Assembly (NCBI RefSeq): GCF_003201865.1
Contig: NZ_QJJJ01000013.1
Location: 1-64,000 of the forward strand
DNA: 64,000 nt
Source: Methylobacterium sp. B4
GTDB lineage: Bacteria > Pseudomonadota > Alphaproteobacteria > Rhizobiales > Beijerinckiaceae
Reading direction: 5' to 3'
Below are positions 26,155 through 35,362 of this stretch, one piece after another. Numbering within the stretch: position 1 is the first letter of the stretch; the number at the start of each line of letters is the position of its first letter. Under the pieces are notes generated by a model. The model saw only the letters and a program-made list of their open reading frames with translations. It was not told where the DNA came from and searched no databases. Made by a program: the position numbers and the translations under genes.

Positions 26155-26474
26155 AAACGCGCCTCCGGGTTGATCTGGCGGAGGCAACGTCCGGCCGGAC
26201 GCGATCCTTCGCGGCGGCACGTTGCGTCCGGACACTGTATCCGTTATCGCTCACACCGATTTCCCCATCGGTATCGTCAGGATTCGGGCACCCGTGCCCG
26301 ACGGCCGCATCGTTAGGGAGATCGGCCCTCGACCATCGCTTATCCAGCATGCGTCGGCCCTCCGAGAGGAGGCGAGCCCGACCGGATCGTCCATCCGGCG
26401 GGCGGCGGTGACGGGGGTTTTCGCAACACGAGCCGTCGACGCGGGTCCCGGAACGGGGCCATTCAGGAGAGAGA
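26155..26474. other. 320-bp leader region upstream of rpsA
   Basis: No gene is seen. The region holds the rpsA promoter and a long untranslated leader with several GC-rich stem-loops. One is ACGTCCGGCCGGACGCG at about 26187-26203, and another is ACCGATTTCCCCATCGGT at about 26252-26269. Long leaders are common for rpsA, which is autoregulated in enterobacteria, but no specific S1-binding element can be claimed here. A GGAGAGAG ribosome binding site ends the leader. Confidence 0.45.
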
Positions 26475-28187
26475 ATGTCTGCTGGTCTGAACGTAAGCCC
26501 CTCGGCTCGCGAAGATTTCGCGGCCCTGCTCGAGGAATCCTTCCTCCAGCACGAGATCACCGAGGGCTCGGTCGTCAAGGGTACCGTCGTCGGCATCGAG
26601 AAAGATGTCGCCGTCATCGATATCGGTGCCAAGACCGAGGGGCGCGTGCCCCTGAAGGAATTCACCGGCCCGGGCCGCGAGGGCGAGCTCAAGGTCGGCG
26701 ACGAGGTCGAGGTTTACGTCGACCGCATCGAGAACGCGCTGGGCGAGGCCGTCATCTCGCGCGACAAGGCGCGCCGCGAGGAATCGTGGGTCAAGCTCGA
26801 GAAGGCCTTCGAGGCCAACGAGCGTGTCACCGGCACGATCTTCAACCAGGTCAAGGGCGGATACACCGTCGATCTCGACGGCGCCGTGGCCTTCCTGCCG
26901 CGCAGCCAAGTCGACATTCGCCCGGTGCGCGACGTGACCCCGCTGCTCGGCACGCCCCAGCCGTTCCAGATCCTCAAGATGGATCGCCGCCGCGGCAACA
27001 TCGTCGTGTCGCGCCGGACCGTCCTTGAGGAGAGCCGCGCCGAGCAGCGCTCGGAGCTGGTGGCCAACCTTGAGGAAGGTCAGGTCATCGACGGCGTCGT
27101 CAAGAACATCACCGAGTACGGCGCCTTCGTCGATCTCGGCGGCATCGACGGCCTGCTGCACGTCACCGACATGGCGTGGCGCCGCGTGAACCACCCGTCC
27201 GAGGTCGTGACCATCGGCCAGACGGTCAAGGTCAAGATCATCAAGATCAACCACGAGACGCACCGCATCTCGCTCGGCATCAAGCAGCTGCTCGCCGATC
27301 CGTGGGAGGGCATCGCCGCCCGCTACCCCGAGGGCGCCAAGCTCAAGGGCCGCGTGACCAACATCACCGATTACGGCGCCTTCGTGGAGCTGGAGCCGGG
27401 GATCGAGGGCCTGATCCACGTTTCGGAGATGAGCTGGACCAAGAAGAACGTCCATCCGGGCAAGATCGTCTCCACCTCTCAGGAGGTCGAGGTGCAGATC
27501 CTGGAAGTCGATTCGGTCAAGCGCCGCATCTCGCTCGGCCTCAAGCAGACCCTGCAGAACCCGTGGGAGGCCTTCGCCGAGAAGCACCCGGTCGGTTCCG
27601 AGGTCGAGGGCGAGGTCAAGAACAAGACCGAGTTCGGCCTGTTCATCGGCCTCGAGGGCGATGTCGACGGCATGGTCCACCTGTCGGATCTCGACTGGAA
27701 CCGTCCCGGCGAGCAGGTCATCGAGGAGTTCAAGAAGGGCGACATGGTCCGCGCCCAGGTTCTCGACGTCGATGTCGAGAAGGAGCGCATCTCGCTCGGC
27801 GTGAAGCAGCTCGGCGGCGATCCCTTCGCGGAAGCCGGCGAGATCAAGAAGGGCCAGATCGTCACCTGCGAGGTCGTCGAGGTGAAGGATTCGGGCCTGG
27901 AGGTGAAGCTCGTCGACACCGACATGCAGACCTTCATCCGCCGGGCCGAACTCGCCCGCGACCGTGGTGACCAGCGCCCCGAGCGCTTCGCTGCCGGCGA
28001 GAAGCTCGACGCCCGCGTCGTCCAGTTCGACCGCAAGGCCCGCCGCGTGCAGGTCTCGATCAAGGCGCTCGAGGTGGCTGAGGAGAAGGAGGCGATGGCC
28101 CAGTTCGGCTCGGCCGATTCGGGTGCCTCGCTCGGCGACATCCTGGGCGCCGCCTTCAACAAGAAGAAGGGTGGCGACGAGGAGTAG
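26475..28187 (+). CDS. rpsA: 30S ribosomal protein S1
   Basis: S1 brings mRNA to the 30S subunit. The 570-aa product has six S1/OB-fold repeats. These begin with GSVVKGTVVGIEKDVAVIDI (residues 36-55) and include the canonical copies DGVVKNITEYGAFVDLGGID and GRVTNITDYGAFVELEPGI. The strongly conserved HVSEMSWTKKNVHP segment follows. The start is preceded by GGAGAGAG. It is monocistronic or first in the rpsA-sppA-ihfB series, with a terminator at 28241. In many bacteria cmk precedes rpsA, but here rlmB does. Confidence 0.97.
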   Translation: MSAGLNVSPSAREDFAALLEESFLQHEITEGSVVKGTVVGIEKDVAVIDIGAKTEGRVPLKEFTGPGREGELKVGDEVEVYVDRIENALGEAVISRDKARREESWVKLEKAFEANERVTGTIFNQVKGGYTVDLDGAVAFLPRSQVDIRPVRDVTPLLGTPQPFQILKMDRRRGNIVVSRRTVLEESRAEQRSELVANLEEGQVIDGVVKNITEYGAFVDLGGIDGLLHVTDMAWRRVNHPSEVVTIGQTVKVKIIKINHETHRISLGIKQLLADPWEGIAARYPEGAKLKGRVTNITDYGAFVELEPGIEGLIHVSEMSWTKKNVHPGKIVSTSQEVEVQILEVDSVKRRISLGLKQTLQNPWEAFAEKHPVGSEVEGEVKNKTEFGLFIGLEGDVDGMVHLSDLDWNRPGEQVIEEFKKGDMVRAQVLDVDVEKERISLGVKQLGGDPFAEAGEIKKGQIVTCEVVEVKDSGLEVKLVDTDMQTFIRRAELARDRGDQRPERFAAGEKLDARVVQFDRKARRVQVSIKALEVAEEKEAMAQFGSADSGASLGDILGAAFNKKKGGDEE

Positions 28188-28240
28188 TCCTCGCCGCTCC
28201 GGGCGCGGGAAACCGCGCCCGATCCCGACTTTCGTCCGAC

Positions 28241-28277
28241 GCCCGCGCGGGGGAGATCCCGCGCGGGCGTTTCGTTT
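28241..28277 (+). terminator. Rho-independent terminator after rpsA
   Basis: An 11-bp perfect GC stem, GCCCGCGCGGG/CCCGCGCGGGC (28241-28251 and 28258-28268), encloses a 6-base loop. It is followed by GTTTCGTTTG. It lies 53 bp after the rpsA stop. Confidence 0.8.
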
Positions 28278-28557
28278 GTCCGGGCGTCCCTCGTCCAGGC
28301 GGCTTTTCGCCCGAACGCCGCGGAGTTCTTGTTTGCCGGGAGCATCTTGCCCGTGCGGCGCGGCAGGCGATAGAACACAGCCCTGATCCGGCGGGAGCAT
28401 CCGCCGATTCCCGTAAATGACGGGGTGCCGGCCGAGGCCAGCGCGCGGCGAGACGATGGCGGCCCCCCGCGGGCGTAGCCCCGTCGTGCCGCCGCATCCG
28501 CGGCGTCGATCGGAACCGGCCCGCCGAGGCCGGAGCTTTGAGGGAGTGCACCGTCGG

Positions 28558-29526
28558 ATGGCTGCAGACGCCGAGCTTCTCATCGACCGCCGCCGCTTGC
28601 GCCGCAAGCTGACCCTGTGGCGCGTGCTCGGCATCGGCGCCGTCATCCTCGCGGTCGGCGCGGTCGGCTACCGGGCGCGGGTCGGCGAGGGCCGGCTGTT
28701 TCCCGCCACGGAAAACCAGATCGCCCGGATCTCGATCGGCGGCTTCATCGCCGGCAGCGAGTCCACCCGCAAGCTGATCGAGCGCGTGGCCAAGGCCGAT
28801 TCGGTCAAGGGCGTGGTGGTCTCGATCTCCTCGCCCGGCGGCACGACGACGGGGTCGGAGGAACTCTACCGCAACCTGCGCGCGCTGGCCGAGAAGAAGC
28901 CGATGGTCGCCTTCGTCGACGGCACGGCGGCCTCGGGCGCCTACATCACGGCGATCGCCGCCGACCACATCGTCGCCCGGGAGACGGCGCTCGTCGGCTC
29001 CATCGGCGTGCTGTTCCAGTATCCCGACGTGTCCGGCCTGCTCGACAAGGTCGGCGTGAAGGTCGAGGCCGTGAAATCCTCGCCCCTCAAGGCGGAGCCC
29101 TCGGGCTTCAGCCCGACCTCGCCGGAGGCGCGCGCGGCGCTCTCCTCGATCGTGATGGACACCTTCGGCTGGTTCAAGGGTCTGGTGGCCGAGCGGCGCG
29201 GCATGAACGAGCAGCAGCTCTCGGCCGTCGCCGACGGGCGTGTCTTCAGCGGCCGGCAGAGCGTTCCGCTCAAGCTCGTGGACGAGCTCGGCGGCGAACG
29301 TCAGGCAGTCGCGTGGCTCGAGACGGAGCGCAAGGTCCCCAAGGATCTTCCGGTGAAGGATTGGAAGCCCAAGGCCGAGGGCGGCCTCAAGCTGTGGTCG
29401 TCGCTCGGCATCGGGGCCGATCTCCTCGGGCTCGACGGTCTGGCCGCCCGCCTGCGCGCGCTCGAGGCCGAGACCGCGGGGCTCGCCGAGGGTGGGCTCA
29501 TGGCCGTCTGGCGCCCGGCGCCCTGA
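28558..29526 (+). CDS. sppA: Signal peptide peptidase SppA (serine protease, family S49)
   Basis: SppA degrades leftover signal peptides in the inner membrane. A single membrane anchor ([18 protein letters not shown], about residues 20-37) is followed by the protease domain. The conserved [19 protein letters not shown] segment contains the nucleophilic Ser (near residue 125). The general base Lys lies in [11 protein letters not shown] (near residue 179). At 322 aa it is the short, single-domain form usual in alphaproteobacteria. ATG 28558 has GAGGGAG upstream; GTG 28546 is an alternative. It is followed by ihfB at 43 bp. Confidence 0.93.
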   Translation: MAADAELLIDRRRLRRKLTLWRVLGIGAVILAVGAVGYRARVGEGRLFPATENQIARISIGGFIAGSESTRKLIERVAKADSVKGVVVSISSPGGTTTGSEELYRNLRALAEKKPMVAFVDGTAASGAYITAIAADHIVARETALVGSIGVLFQYPDVSGLLDKVGVKVEAVKSSPLKAEPSGFSPTSPEARAALSSIVMDTFGWFKGLVAERRGMNEQQLSAVADGRVFSGRQSVPLKLVDELGGERQAVAWLETERKVPKDLPVKDWKPKAEGGLKLWSSLGIGADLLGLDGLAARLRALEAETAGLAEGGLMAVWRPAP

Positions 29527-29569
29527 GGCAGACGAGGCCGCGCCCGCACCGCATTCGGAAGAGAGCCGC

Positions 29570-29878
29570 ATGATCAAGTCGGAACTCGTGCTCAAGATCG
29601 CCGAGCAGAATCCCCATCTCTACCAGCGCGACGTCGAGACCCTCGTCAACGCGATCCTCGACACCATCACCGACGCCCTGGCCCAGGGCGACCGGGTCGA
29701 GCTGCGCGGCTTCGGCGCCTTTTCGGTCAAGCGCCGCGAGGCCCGGCGCGGGCGCAATCCCCGCACCGGCGAGTCCGTCGCCGTGTCGGAGAAGGCGATC
29801 CCCGTCTTCAAGACCGGCAAGGAAATGCGCCTGCGCCTGAACCGGGCCGGCATCGGCGAGGAACAACCGGGTGCCTGA
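29570..29878 (+). CDS. ihfB: Integration host factor subunit beta
   Basis: IHF (alpha/beta heterodimer) bends DNA at specific sites and shapes promoters and recombination complexes. The 102-aa product begins [20 protein letters not shown] and carries the HU/IHF beta-arm signature [20 protein letters not shown] (residues 46-65). It then has GKEMRLRLN at the C-terminus. It sits after sppA and before a LapA-like gene, the common order in Rhizobiales. An in-frame extension upstream overlaps sppA and is rejected. Confidence 0.95.
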   Translation: MIKSELVLKIAEQNPHLYQRDVETLVNAILDTITDALAQGDRVELRGFGAFSVKRREARRGRNPRTGESVAVSEKAIPVFKTGKEMRLRLNRAGIGEEQPGA

Positions 29879-30036
29879 ACGGCTTCACGCTCGCCGGAGA
29901 GCGTGACGGCGGGGCCGGTTCGCACTAAATCCTTGCTTTCGAACCTCGAATGCCCCTCGGCGGTCCCGTGGGTCTCGGACGACCGATCCCGTCCGGACCG
30001 GTCGAAGGCCCGTCCCGTCCATCGGAGACCTTGTTG

Positions 30037-30405
30037 ATGATCCGTTTCCTGAAAGCGCTGGTGCTCCTGCCGGTCGCGGTGGTGGTCGTGCTGCTCGCGG
30101 TCGCGAACCGCGAACCCGTCACCCTGTCCCTCGATCCGTTCTCGCCCGAGCCGCTGTTCAGCGTCGTGCTGCCGCTCTACGCCGTCCTGTTCGGCGCCGT
30201 GGCGCTCGGCATCCTGGTCGGTGGGGTGGGAAGCTGGATGAGCCAGAGCAAGACCCGCCGGTTGGCGCGCTATCATCGCCGCGAGGCCGACCGCTTCGCC
30301 AAGGAGGCGGCCGAACTCAAGACCTTCGGTACGCCGGGCGCCGAGCCGGGCTACGGCCGGGTCTCGGGCCAAGCGGCACTCCCGGCGCCGGCGGCCGCCC
30401 GGTAA
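30037..30405 (+). CDS. LapA/DUF1049-family inner-membrane protein
   Basis: The product has two hydrophobic segments: LKALVLLPVAVVVVLLAVAN (residues 5-24) and LPLYAVLFGAVALGILVGGV (near 46-65). A basic cytoplasmic tail (SQSKTRRLARYHRREADR) follows, then an Ala/Pro-rich end. This is the LapA (lipopolysaccharide assembly protein A) domain pattern. In enterobacteria LapA takes part in controlling LpxC stability, but the role here is unknown. It lies between ihfB and trpF, 17 bp before the latter. Confidence 0.85.
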   Translation: MIRFLKALVLLPVAVVVVLLAVANREPVTLSLDPFSPEPLFSVVLPLYAVLFGAVALGILVGGVGSWMSQSKTRRLARYHRREADRFAKEAAELKTFGTPGAEPGYGRVSGQAALPAPAAAR

Positions 30406-30422
30406 CGGGAGCGGGTCCTCAC

Positions 30423-31070
30423 ATGTCGAGCGTACGCGTCAAGATCTGCGGATTGAGCAGTGCCGCGACGCTCGACGCGGCGCTCGACGCGGGCGCCGAC
30501 CTCGTCGGCTTCGTCCACTTTCCCAGGAGCCCTCGGCACGTCTCCCTGGACGACGCAGGCCGCCTCGCCCGCCAAGCGCGGGGGCGGGCGGAGCGCGTCG
30601 TCCTGCTTGTCGATCCGGACGATGCCCTGGTCGCCGCGGCACTCGAAGCGCTCGACCCTGATCTGATCCAGCTCCACGGCCGCGAAACGCCCCAGCGGGT
30701 GGCCGAAATCCGCGAGCGGACCGGACGCCCGGTCATGAAGGCTCTCGGCGTCGCCTGCGCCGCGGATCTCGCCCCCCTCCCCGCCTACGCGGCCGTCGCC
30801 GACCGGCTCCTGCTCGACGCCAAGGCCCCCCCCGGCTCCGATCTACCCGGCGGGAACGGGCGCTCGTTCGATTGGGATCTCCTGAAGGCGGCCGTGCTGC
30901 CGACCGGTACGATGCTGTCCGGGGGCCTCCATGCCGACAACGTCGCGGCGGCCCTGGCGTGCACCGGACTGACGGCCGTCGACGTCTCCTCCGGCGTCGA
31001 GATACGCCCGGGCGAGAAGGATCCGGCGCGGATCGCGGCCTTCGTCACCGCCGCGCGCAAGCCCGCCTGA
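30423..31070 (+). CDS. trpF: Phosphoribosylanthranilate isomerase
   Basis: TrpF converts phosphoribosyl-anthranilate to CdRP in tryptophan synthesis. The 215-aa TIM barrel begins VRVKICGL (residues 4-11) with the catalytic Cys at about position 9. It continues with [15 protein letters not shown] and the later [17 protein letters not shown], and has the general acid Asp in [16 protein letters not shown] with phosphate-binding [12 protein letters not shown]. It precedes trpB by 125 bp. The short spacing to the LapA-like gene suggests read-through from the ihfB side. Confidence 0.95.
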   Translation: MSSVRVKICGLSSAATLDAALDAGADLVGFVHFPRSPRHVSLDDAGRLARQARGRAERVVLLVDPDDALVAAALEALDPDLIQLHGRETPQRVAEIRERTGRPVMKALGVACAADLAPLPAYAAVADRLLLDAKAPPGSDLPGGNGRSFDWDLLKAAVLPTGTMLSGGLHADNVAAALACTGLTAVDVSSGVEIRPGEKDPARIAAFVTAARKPA

Positions 31071-31195
31071 GCTCCTGGCGGCTTCAACCGCCTCGATCGT
31101 TTGCGCGCGTTTGTCCGGCTGTGCCGCATTGCGGCCGTCGTCCCATGGGTCTAGCACGCAAGCCAACGACAGACCTTCGCGAAGGACACGTCCCC

Positions 31196-32437
31196 GTGAC
31201 GCTTAGCCCCGCTCCCAATTCCTTCCGCACCGGGCCGGACGAGCGCGGCCGCTTCGGTATCTTCGGCGGCCGGTTCGTGGCCGAGACGCTGATGCCGCTG
31301 ATCCTCGATCTGGAGCAGGCCTATACCGAGGCCAAGGCCGATCCGTCCTTCAAAGCGGAGATGGAATCCTACGGCACCCACTATATCGGCCGTCCGAGTC
31401 CGCTCTACTACGCCGAGCGCCTGACCGAGCACCTGCGCGCCCAAGCCCCGGCGGGGCGTGGCGCGAAGATCTACTTCAAGCGCGAGGAACTGAACCACAC
31501 CGGCTCGCACAAGGTGAACAACGTGCTGGGCCAGATCCTGCTGGCCCGCCGGATGGGCAAGCCGCGGATCATCGCCGAAACGGGGGCGGGCCAGCACGGC
31601 GTCGCCACCGCGACGCTCTGCGCCCGCTTCGGTCTCAAATGCGTCGTCTACATGGGCGCCGTCGACGTGGAACGGCAGGCCCCGAACGTCTTCCGCATGA
31701 AGATGCTGGGCGCCGAAGTGATCCCGGTCCAGTCCGGCACCCGCACCTTGAAGGACGCGATGAACGAGGCGCTGCGCGATTGGGTCACCAACGTCGCCGA
31801 CACGTTCTACTGCATCGGCACGGTGGCGGGGCCTCACCCCTACCCGGCCATGGTGCGCGACTTCCAGTCGGTGATCGGCATCGAGACCAAGCGGCAGATG
31901 CTGGAGATGGAGGGCCGCCTGCCGGACTCGCTCATCGCCTGCATCGGCGGCGGCTCGAACGCGATGGGCCTGTTCCACCCCTTCCTCGACGACCGGGAGG
32001 TGGAGATCTACGGCGTCGAGGCGGCCGGGCACGGCGTCCAGAGTGGGCTGCACGCCGCTTCCCTCACCGGCGGCCGTCCGGGCGTGCTCCACGGCAATCG
32101 CACCTATCTCCTGATGAACGAGGATGGCCAGATCGCCGACGCGCACTCGATCTCGGCCGGCCTCGACTATCCCGGCATCGGGCCGGAGCACGCGTGGCTG
32201 CACGAGATGGGCCGCGTGACCTATCTCTCGGCCACGGACGCGGAGACCCTGGACGCTTTCAAGCTGTGCTCCGCGCTCGAGGGCATCATCCCGGCGCTCG
32301 AGCCGGCCCACGCTCTCTCAAAGGTGCTGGAGATCGCGCCGACCAAGCCGGCGGAGCATCTGATGGTGCTGAATCTCTCCGGCCGCGGCGACAAGGACAT
32401 CCCCCAGGTCGCCCAGATCTTCGGTACGACGCTCTGA
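31196..32437 (+). CDS. trpB: Tryptophan synthase beta chain
   Basis: TrpB condenses indole with serine using pyridoxal phosphate. The 413-aa protein has the family N-terminus [19 protein letters not shown]. The PLP lysine lies in [13 protein letters not shown] (near residue 105), the [10 protein letters not shown] loop near residue 128, and the phosphate-binding [10 protein letters not shown] near residue 250. The GTG at 31196 has AAGGA upstream; an ATG at 31145 would add 17 residues. trpA, which commonly follows, is absent. tRNA-Met and an integrase remnant come next. Confidence 0.95.
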   Translation: MTLSPAPNSFRTGPDERGRFGIFGGRFVAETLMPLILDLEQAYTEAKADPSFKAEMESYGTHYIGRPSPLYYAERLTEHLRAQAPAGRGAKIYFKREELNHTGSHKVNNVLGQILLARRMGKPRIIAETGAGQHGVATATLCARFGLKCVVYMGAVDVERQAPNVFRMKMLGAEVIPVQSGTRTLKDAMNEALRDWVTNVADTFYCIGTVAGPHPYPAMVRDFQSVIGIETKRQMLEMEGRLPDSLIACIGGGSNAMGLFHPFLDDREVEIYGVEAAGHGVQSGLHAASLTGGRPGVLHGNRTYLLMNEDGQIADAHSISAGLDYPGIGPEHAWLHEMGRVTYLSATDAETLDAFKLCSALEGIIPALEPAHALSKVLEIAPTKPAEHLMVLNLSGRGDKDIPQVAQIFGTTL

Positions 32438-32544
32438 CGAGGAGAAGCGGTGCCGGAGGTCCAACAGACCGTTGACACCTCCGCACCGTTCTCCCTATAC
32501 CGCGGCCATCGGCCGGCGCCGCAGCGGGCGCCGTCTCCGAACGT

Positions 32545-32621
32545 GGCGGGGTAGCTCAGCTGGTTAGAGCAGAGGAATCATAATCCTTGTGTCGGGGGTT
32601 CAAATCCCTCCCTCGCTACCA
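32545..32621 (+). tRNA. tRNA-Met (anticodon CAT, elongator type)
   Basis: The gene starts GGCGGGGTAGCTCAGC and has anticodon stem GAGGA/TCCTT around loop ATCATAA (anticodon CAT). A T arm GGGGGTTCAAATCCCTCC follows, and CCA is encoded at 32619-32621. Internal structure fits an elongator Met tRNA rather than an initiator, because position 1 pairs; a tRNA-Ile2 is not excluded. A truncated tyrosine integrase gene begins about 200 bp downstream, so the 3' end of this tRNA was probably an integration site. Confidence 0.93.
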
Positions 32622-32632
32622 TCATTTTTCGA

Positions 32633-32662
32633 AGCCCTGCTAAGCACTTAGCGGGGCTTTTT
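32633..32662 (+). terminator. Terminator downstream of tRNA-Met
   Basis: AGCCCTGCTAA (32633-32643) pairs with TTAGCGGGGCT (32648-32658), with one G-T pair and a 4-base loop. A run of T follows. It lies 11 bp after the tRNA. Confidence 0.8.
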
Positions 32663-32709
32663 CTTTGGCTTGTCCGCTGCGAATTTCGGCTTTAAATCCT
32701 AGAACAGCG

Positions 32710-32790
32710 CTAGCGCACCCGAAAAAATTATCGTGCGGTCGTAACGGTTTGCTGGGGGCTCAAGAAGCAGCCTAGCGCACTTCTAGCGCA
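32710..32790 (+). repeat. Three direct repeats CTAGCGCA upstream of the integrase
   Basis: CTAGCGCA occurs at 32710-32717, 32772-32779 and 32783-32790. The last two are 11 bp apart, about one helical turn. They lie between a tRNA attachment site and the integrase start, where arm-type integrase sites or excisionase sites usually lie. Their function is inferred from this placement. Confidence 0.6.
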
Positions 32791-32826
32791 GTCCCTCGCA
32801 CCGCAGTAACCAGACAGGGCCGCATC

Positions 32827-33429
32827 GTGAGCACCCCTGCAGACGCCCCAGGCGAGCGCTTCCAGCTGTTCAAGCGCGCCGGCAGCACCCGGTGGCAGGT
32901 GCGCTTCAGCATCAAGGGCCAGGGGCAGTTCAAGCGCTCCCTCGACACCGATGACCGCAGAGAGGCCGAGCGCAAGGCCGAGGCCATCTGGTACGAGGCC
33001 ATCTACCGAGCCAAGCAGGGGCTCACGGCCAAAACCCACACCTTCGACAGCGTGGCCGAGGCGTATATCGCTCAGATCCTGCGCGAGGTGGAGCGAGGGG
33101 AGCGGCGAGCCGACCAGGGCAAGAGCGAGCCCGCAGTGATTCGCCGCTACTTCATCGGCTATTTCGGCGACAAGCCGGTTGACGCGGTCACCGAGACGGA
33201 TCTGGAGCGCTACGCGGAATGGCGGCGCACCTACTGGACCGAAGGTCCCGGCAAGCTCATCACGCATATCGAGTACGAACGAGACGGACATCGTCTGCGC
33301 CGACCTGTGAGGCGATCCGCACCGTCCCTGAGCCGCCAGCGCGGTGAGACCGTGGTGTTACGGGCGCTGCTACGCTGGGCCTCGCGACACGCAAGCCGGC
33401 GACGGCGACGGCCGCGAGGGGAAAGCTGA
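32827..33429 (+). pseudogene. Tyrosine-recombinase integrase, truncated before the catalytic domain
   Basis: Starting at GTG 32827, the product has an integrase DNA-binding N-terminus (FKRAGSTRWQVRFSIKGQGQ). It continues as a SAM-like core-binding domain (residues 70-150: FDSVAEAYIAQIL, VIRRYFIGYFGDKPVDAV, YAEWRRTYW). The beginning of the next region, PSLSRQRGETVVLRALLRWA, follows. At about 33390 it changes to Arg-rich nonsense because it meets the end of an opposite-strand transporter fragment. The catalytic R-H-R-Y domain is missing, so it is inactive. It lies next to tRNA-Met and was presumably the integrase of a lost or rearranged island. Confidence 0.8.
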
Positions 33430-33745
33430 CGGCCCACCATGAGACCCGGAATGGACAGCAGCGCGGCAGGTCGCGCAGACGATTGGCCAGGACGATCAGG
33501 ACGAACAGCGCGATGAAGAACAGAGCCGCCGCGAACGCGTCGATTGCGCCGAGCGTCGCGACGTAGCTGGAGAAGCCGACGGCGAAGGGAGCCATCAGGA
33601 TCATCAGCGTCGGCCTCTGCGCTGACGGCAACGGCTCCTTGAAGACGAGGCGCGCGAAGATGAGAGTGACGAGCGGGATCGCGAAGAACAAGCCCACGCT
33701 GAGGGAGAACATCGCCAGCGCCCCCGGGGCGGTGGTGGTCGCCAC
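33260..33745 (-). pseudogene. TDT/SLAC1-family transporter fragment, truncated at both ends
   Basis: The homologous part spans roughly 33740 down to 33390 on the minus strand. It carries four membrane segments typical of the C-terminal half of the TehA/SLAC1 family: ALAMFSLSVGLFFAIPLVTL, LMILMAPFAVGFSSYVATLG, FAAALFFIALFVLIVL and WWAVSFPLAAVAVAGLRVA. The N-terminal six helices are missing. At the other end the frame runs antisense through the integrase remnant. Its sequence differs clearly from the intact TDT protein at 50369-51379, so it is not a copy of that gene. The original substrate (for example an organic acid, tellurite or anion) is unknown. Confidence 0.75.
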
Positions 33746-34358
33746 GGGTGTCCAGTACCGGCGTCTCCCGATCGATCGTCTGGAGCATTTCGAGGGCGGC
33801 GGGGTCTACTACGCCGCGACCGAGAACGAGGCGCGCCATTGCCGCGGAGCCGAGGCCCTCGTGATCGGCGGCGGCAATTCGGCCGGACAGGCGGCGATGT
33901 ATGTCAGCCGGTCGGCGAGCCGCGTCCGGCTGCTGGTGCGCGGCCACTCGCTCGCCGCCTCCATGTCCAATTATCTGTCGAGCCGGCTGGCGGCGGACCC
34001 GGCCATCTCCATCGAATACGGCTCGGAACTCATCGCGCTGCACGGCGCGGATCGCCTGGAAGCCGTGACGATCCGCACGACCGCCGACGGCACCAGCCAA
34101 ACCGTGCCGGCCTGCGCGGTTTTCATCATGGTCGGTGCCGCGCCCAATACCGGGTGGCTGTCGGGATTGGTCGATCTCGACGAGAAGGGGTTCGTCCGGA
34201 CGGGTGAGGTGATGGGCGGCGGTTCGCCCTACGCCACGTCCTGCCCCGGGATCTTCGCCGTCGGCGACGTGCGCGCCGGTTCGATCAAGCGGGTTGCGGC
34301 CTCGGTCGGCGAGGGGTCGGTCGTCATCTCGAAGGTCTGGGAGTTCCTGAATTCATAA
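33639..34358 (+). pseudogene. Thioredoxin-reductase-like flavoprotein, C-terminal half only
   Basis: The recognisable part starts at about 33723 with GAVVVATGVQYRRLPI. It continues with the NADPH-binding site LVIGGGNSAGQAAMYVS (near residues 76-92 of the frame), the GAAPNTGWL segment, and the FAD motif GIFAVGDVRAGSIKRVAA. The C-terminus (GEGSVVISKVWEFL) is intact. The N-terminal FAD-binding GxGxxG segment is missing, and the first 28 codons of this open frame are only the antisense of the transporter fragment. The ending is like that of larger proteins in which a cyclic-nucleotide-binding domain is fused to a TrxB-like domain. Confidence 0.8.
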
Positions 34359-34444
34359 GCTTGACCCCACGCAGAGGCCCTCTCGTGGGCCGATCCGCGA
34401 GGGATCGCCGTGCCAGGCGATGAATCCGGCTCAGTCCATGCCTG

Positions 34445-34552
34445 TCAGCGCGGCTTCCGCCTCGCCTTGGCCCAGGAGGCGAAGAGGAAGCCGAGGCCAC
34501 TCAGCCCGAGGATGCCCGCAATGATGCCGAGCCAAACCATCCCGCCTTCCAT
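34445..34552 (-). CDS. Small single-span membrane protein, 35 aa
   Basis: ATG 34552 is preceded by GGGAGG at five bases. The peptide MEGGMVWLGIIAGILGLSGL continues into a Trp/Ala stretch and ends with a basic tail (KARRKPR), a typical one-helix membrane miniprotein. An in-frame GTG overlaps the cupin stop at 34693-34696 and would give 83 residues, but the added part is Arg/Ser-rich without coding character. It probably belongs to the cupin transcript. No family is recognised. Confidence 0.5.
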   Translation of the reverse strand: MEGGMVWLGIIAGILGLSGLGFLFASWAKARRKPR

Positions 34553-34692
34553 GTCGGCCTCCCGCTTCTGCCTGAGAGGAGAACGCCAGCGCGTGCGATG
34601 GTTTCGGCGTGACAGGCTGTCGCCGCGCGTCCTGCCGCCTCCCGCGCAGCGCGATTTTCTCGGCGGGTGGGAGCGCGATCGATTCGGGGCGG

Positions 34693-35220
34693 TCACGGCT
34701 GCTTGTGGATCGGATCGACCCAGTAGACGGTCTCGGGCTGCTCGGCCGCCTCGATATCGGGCAGGTTGACCACCACTGCCTCGTTGTCGGAGCGCACCAG
34801 CACGCAGTGCAGGGGCTCGTCGGTGGAGGCGTTGATCTCTTGGTGCGGCACGTAGGGCGGCACGAAGATGAAGTCGCCGGGACCAGCCTCGGCCACGTAT
34901 TCCAGGCGCTCGCCCCAGCGCATCCGGGCGCGGCCCGAGACGATGTAGATCACGCTCTCCAGCGCGCCGTGGTGATGCACGCCGGTCTTGGCGTCGGGCT
35001 CGATCGCCACCGTGCCGGCCCAGATCTTCTGCGCGCCGACTCGGGCAGCGTTGACCGCTGCCTGCCGGAACATGCCGGGCGTCTGGGCGGTGTTGGGGTC
35101 GAGCCGATCGCCGGGGATAACCCGCACGCCGTCATGCTTCCAGGGTGCGGCTGCGCCCTCGTCATGATCGTGAGCGGGAGGGTCATGGTCATGGGTGTGA
35201 CCGTCGCCGATGTCGTGCAT
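34693..35220 (-). CDS. Cupin-domain metal-binding protein
   Basis: The product begins with a His/Asp-rich segment (MHDIGDGHTHDHDPPAHDHD) that could bind Ni or Zn. A single beta-barrel cupin follows. Cupin motif 1 is HHHGALESVIYIVSGRARM (residues about 86-104) and motif 2 is GPGDFIFVPPYVPHQE (near 119-134), with the metal-ligand His and Glu residues present. The substrate is unknown. Cupins of this pattern include dioxygenases and isomerases. It is followed by the 35-aa membrane protein and preceded by the zinc miniprotein gene. Confidence 0.85.
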   Translation of the reverse strand: MHDIGDGHTHDHDPPAHDHDEGAAAPWKHDGVRVIPGDRLDPNTAQTPGMFRQAAVNAARVGAQKIWAGTVAIEPDAKTGVHHHGALESVIYIVSGRARMRWGERLEYVAEAGPGDFIFVPPYVPHQEINASTDEPLHCVLVRSDNEAVVVNLPDIEAAEQPETVYWVDPIHKQP

Positions 35221-35362
35221 GTCAGTCGTACTCCGCGAACGCGATCATCGCACGGGAGCGGACGCCCGGGGAAACCCCGGATTACGTCCTCAGCCGGTCA
35301 CCCACGATATCGGAGAGGCCCTGCTGCCGGCCGAGCGAGGACCGCTCGGCCGCACCCGGCGT

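Noticed and set aside
26463..28646. Long open frame on the minus strand opposite rpsA
   Set aside because: It is antisense to the S1 repeats, with Asp/Leu/Val periodicity derived from rpsA codons. High GC genomes commonly have such long shadows.
34553..34696. Longer 83-aa form of the membrane miniprotein
   Set aside because: The added 48 residues are Arg/Ser-rich without family likeness; the short form has a strong ribosome binding site.
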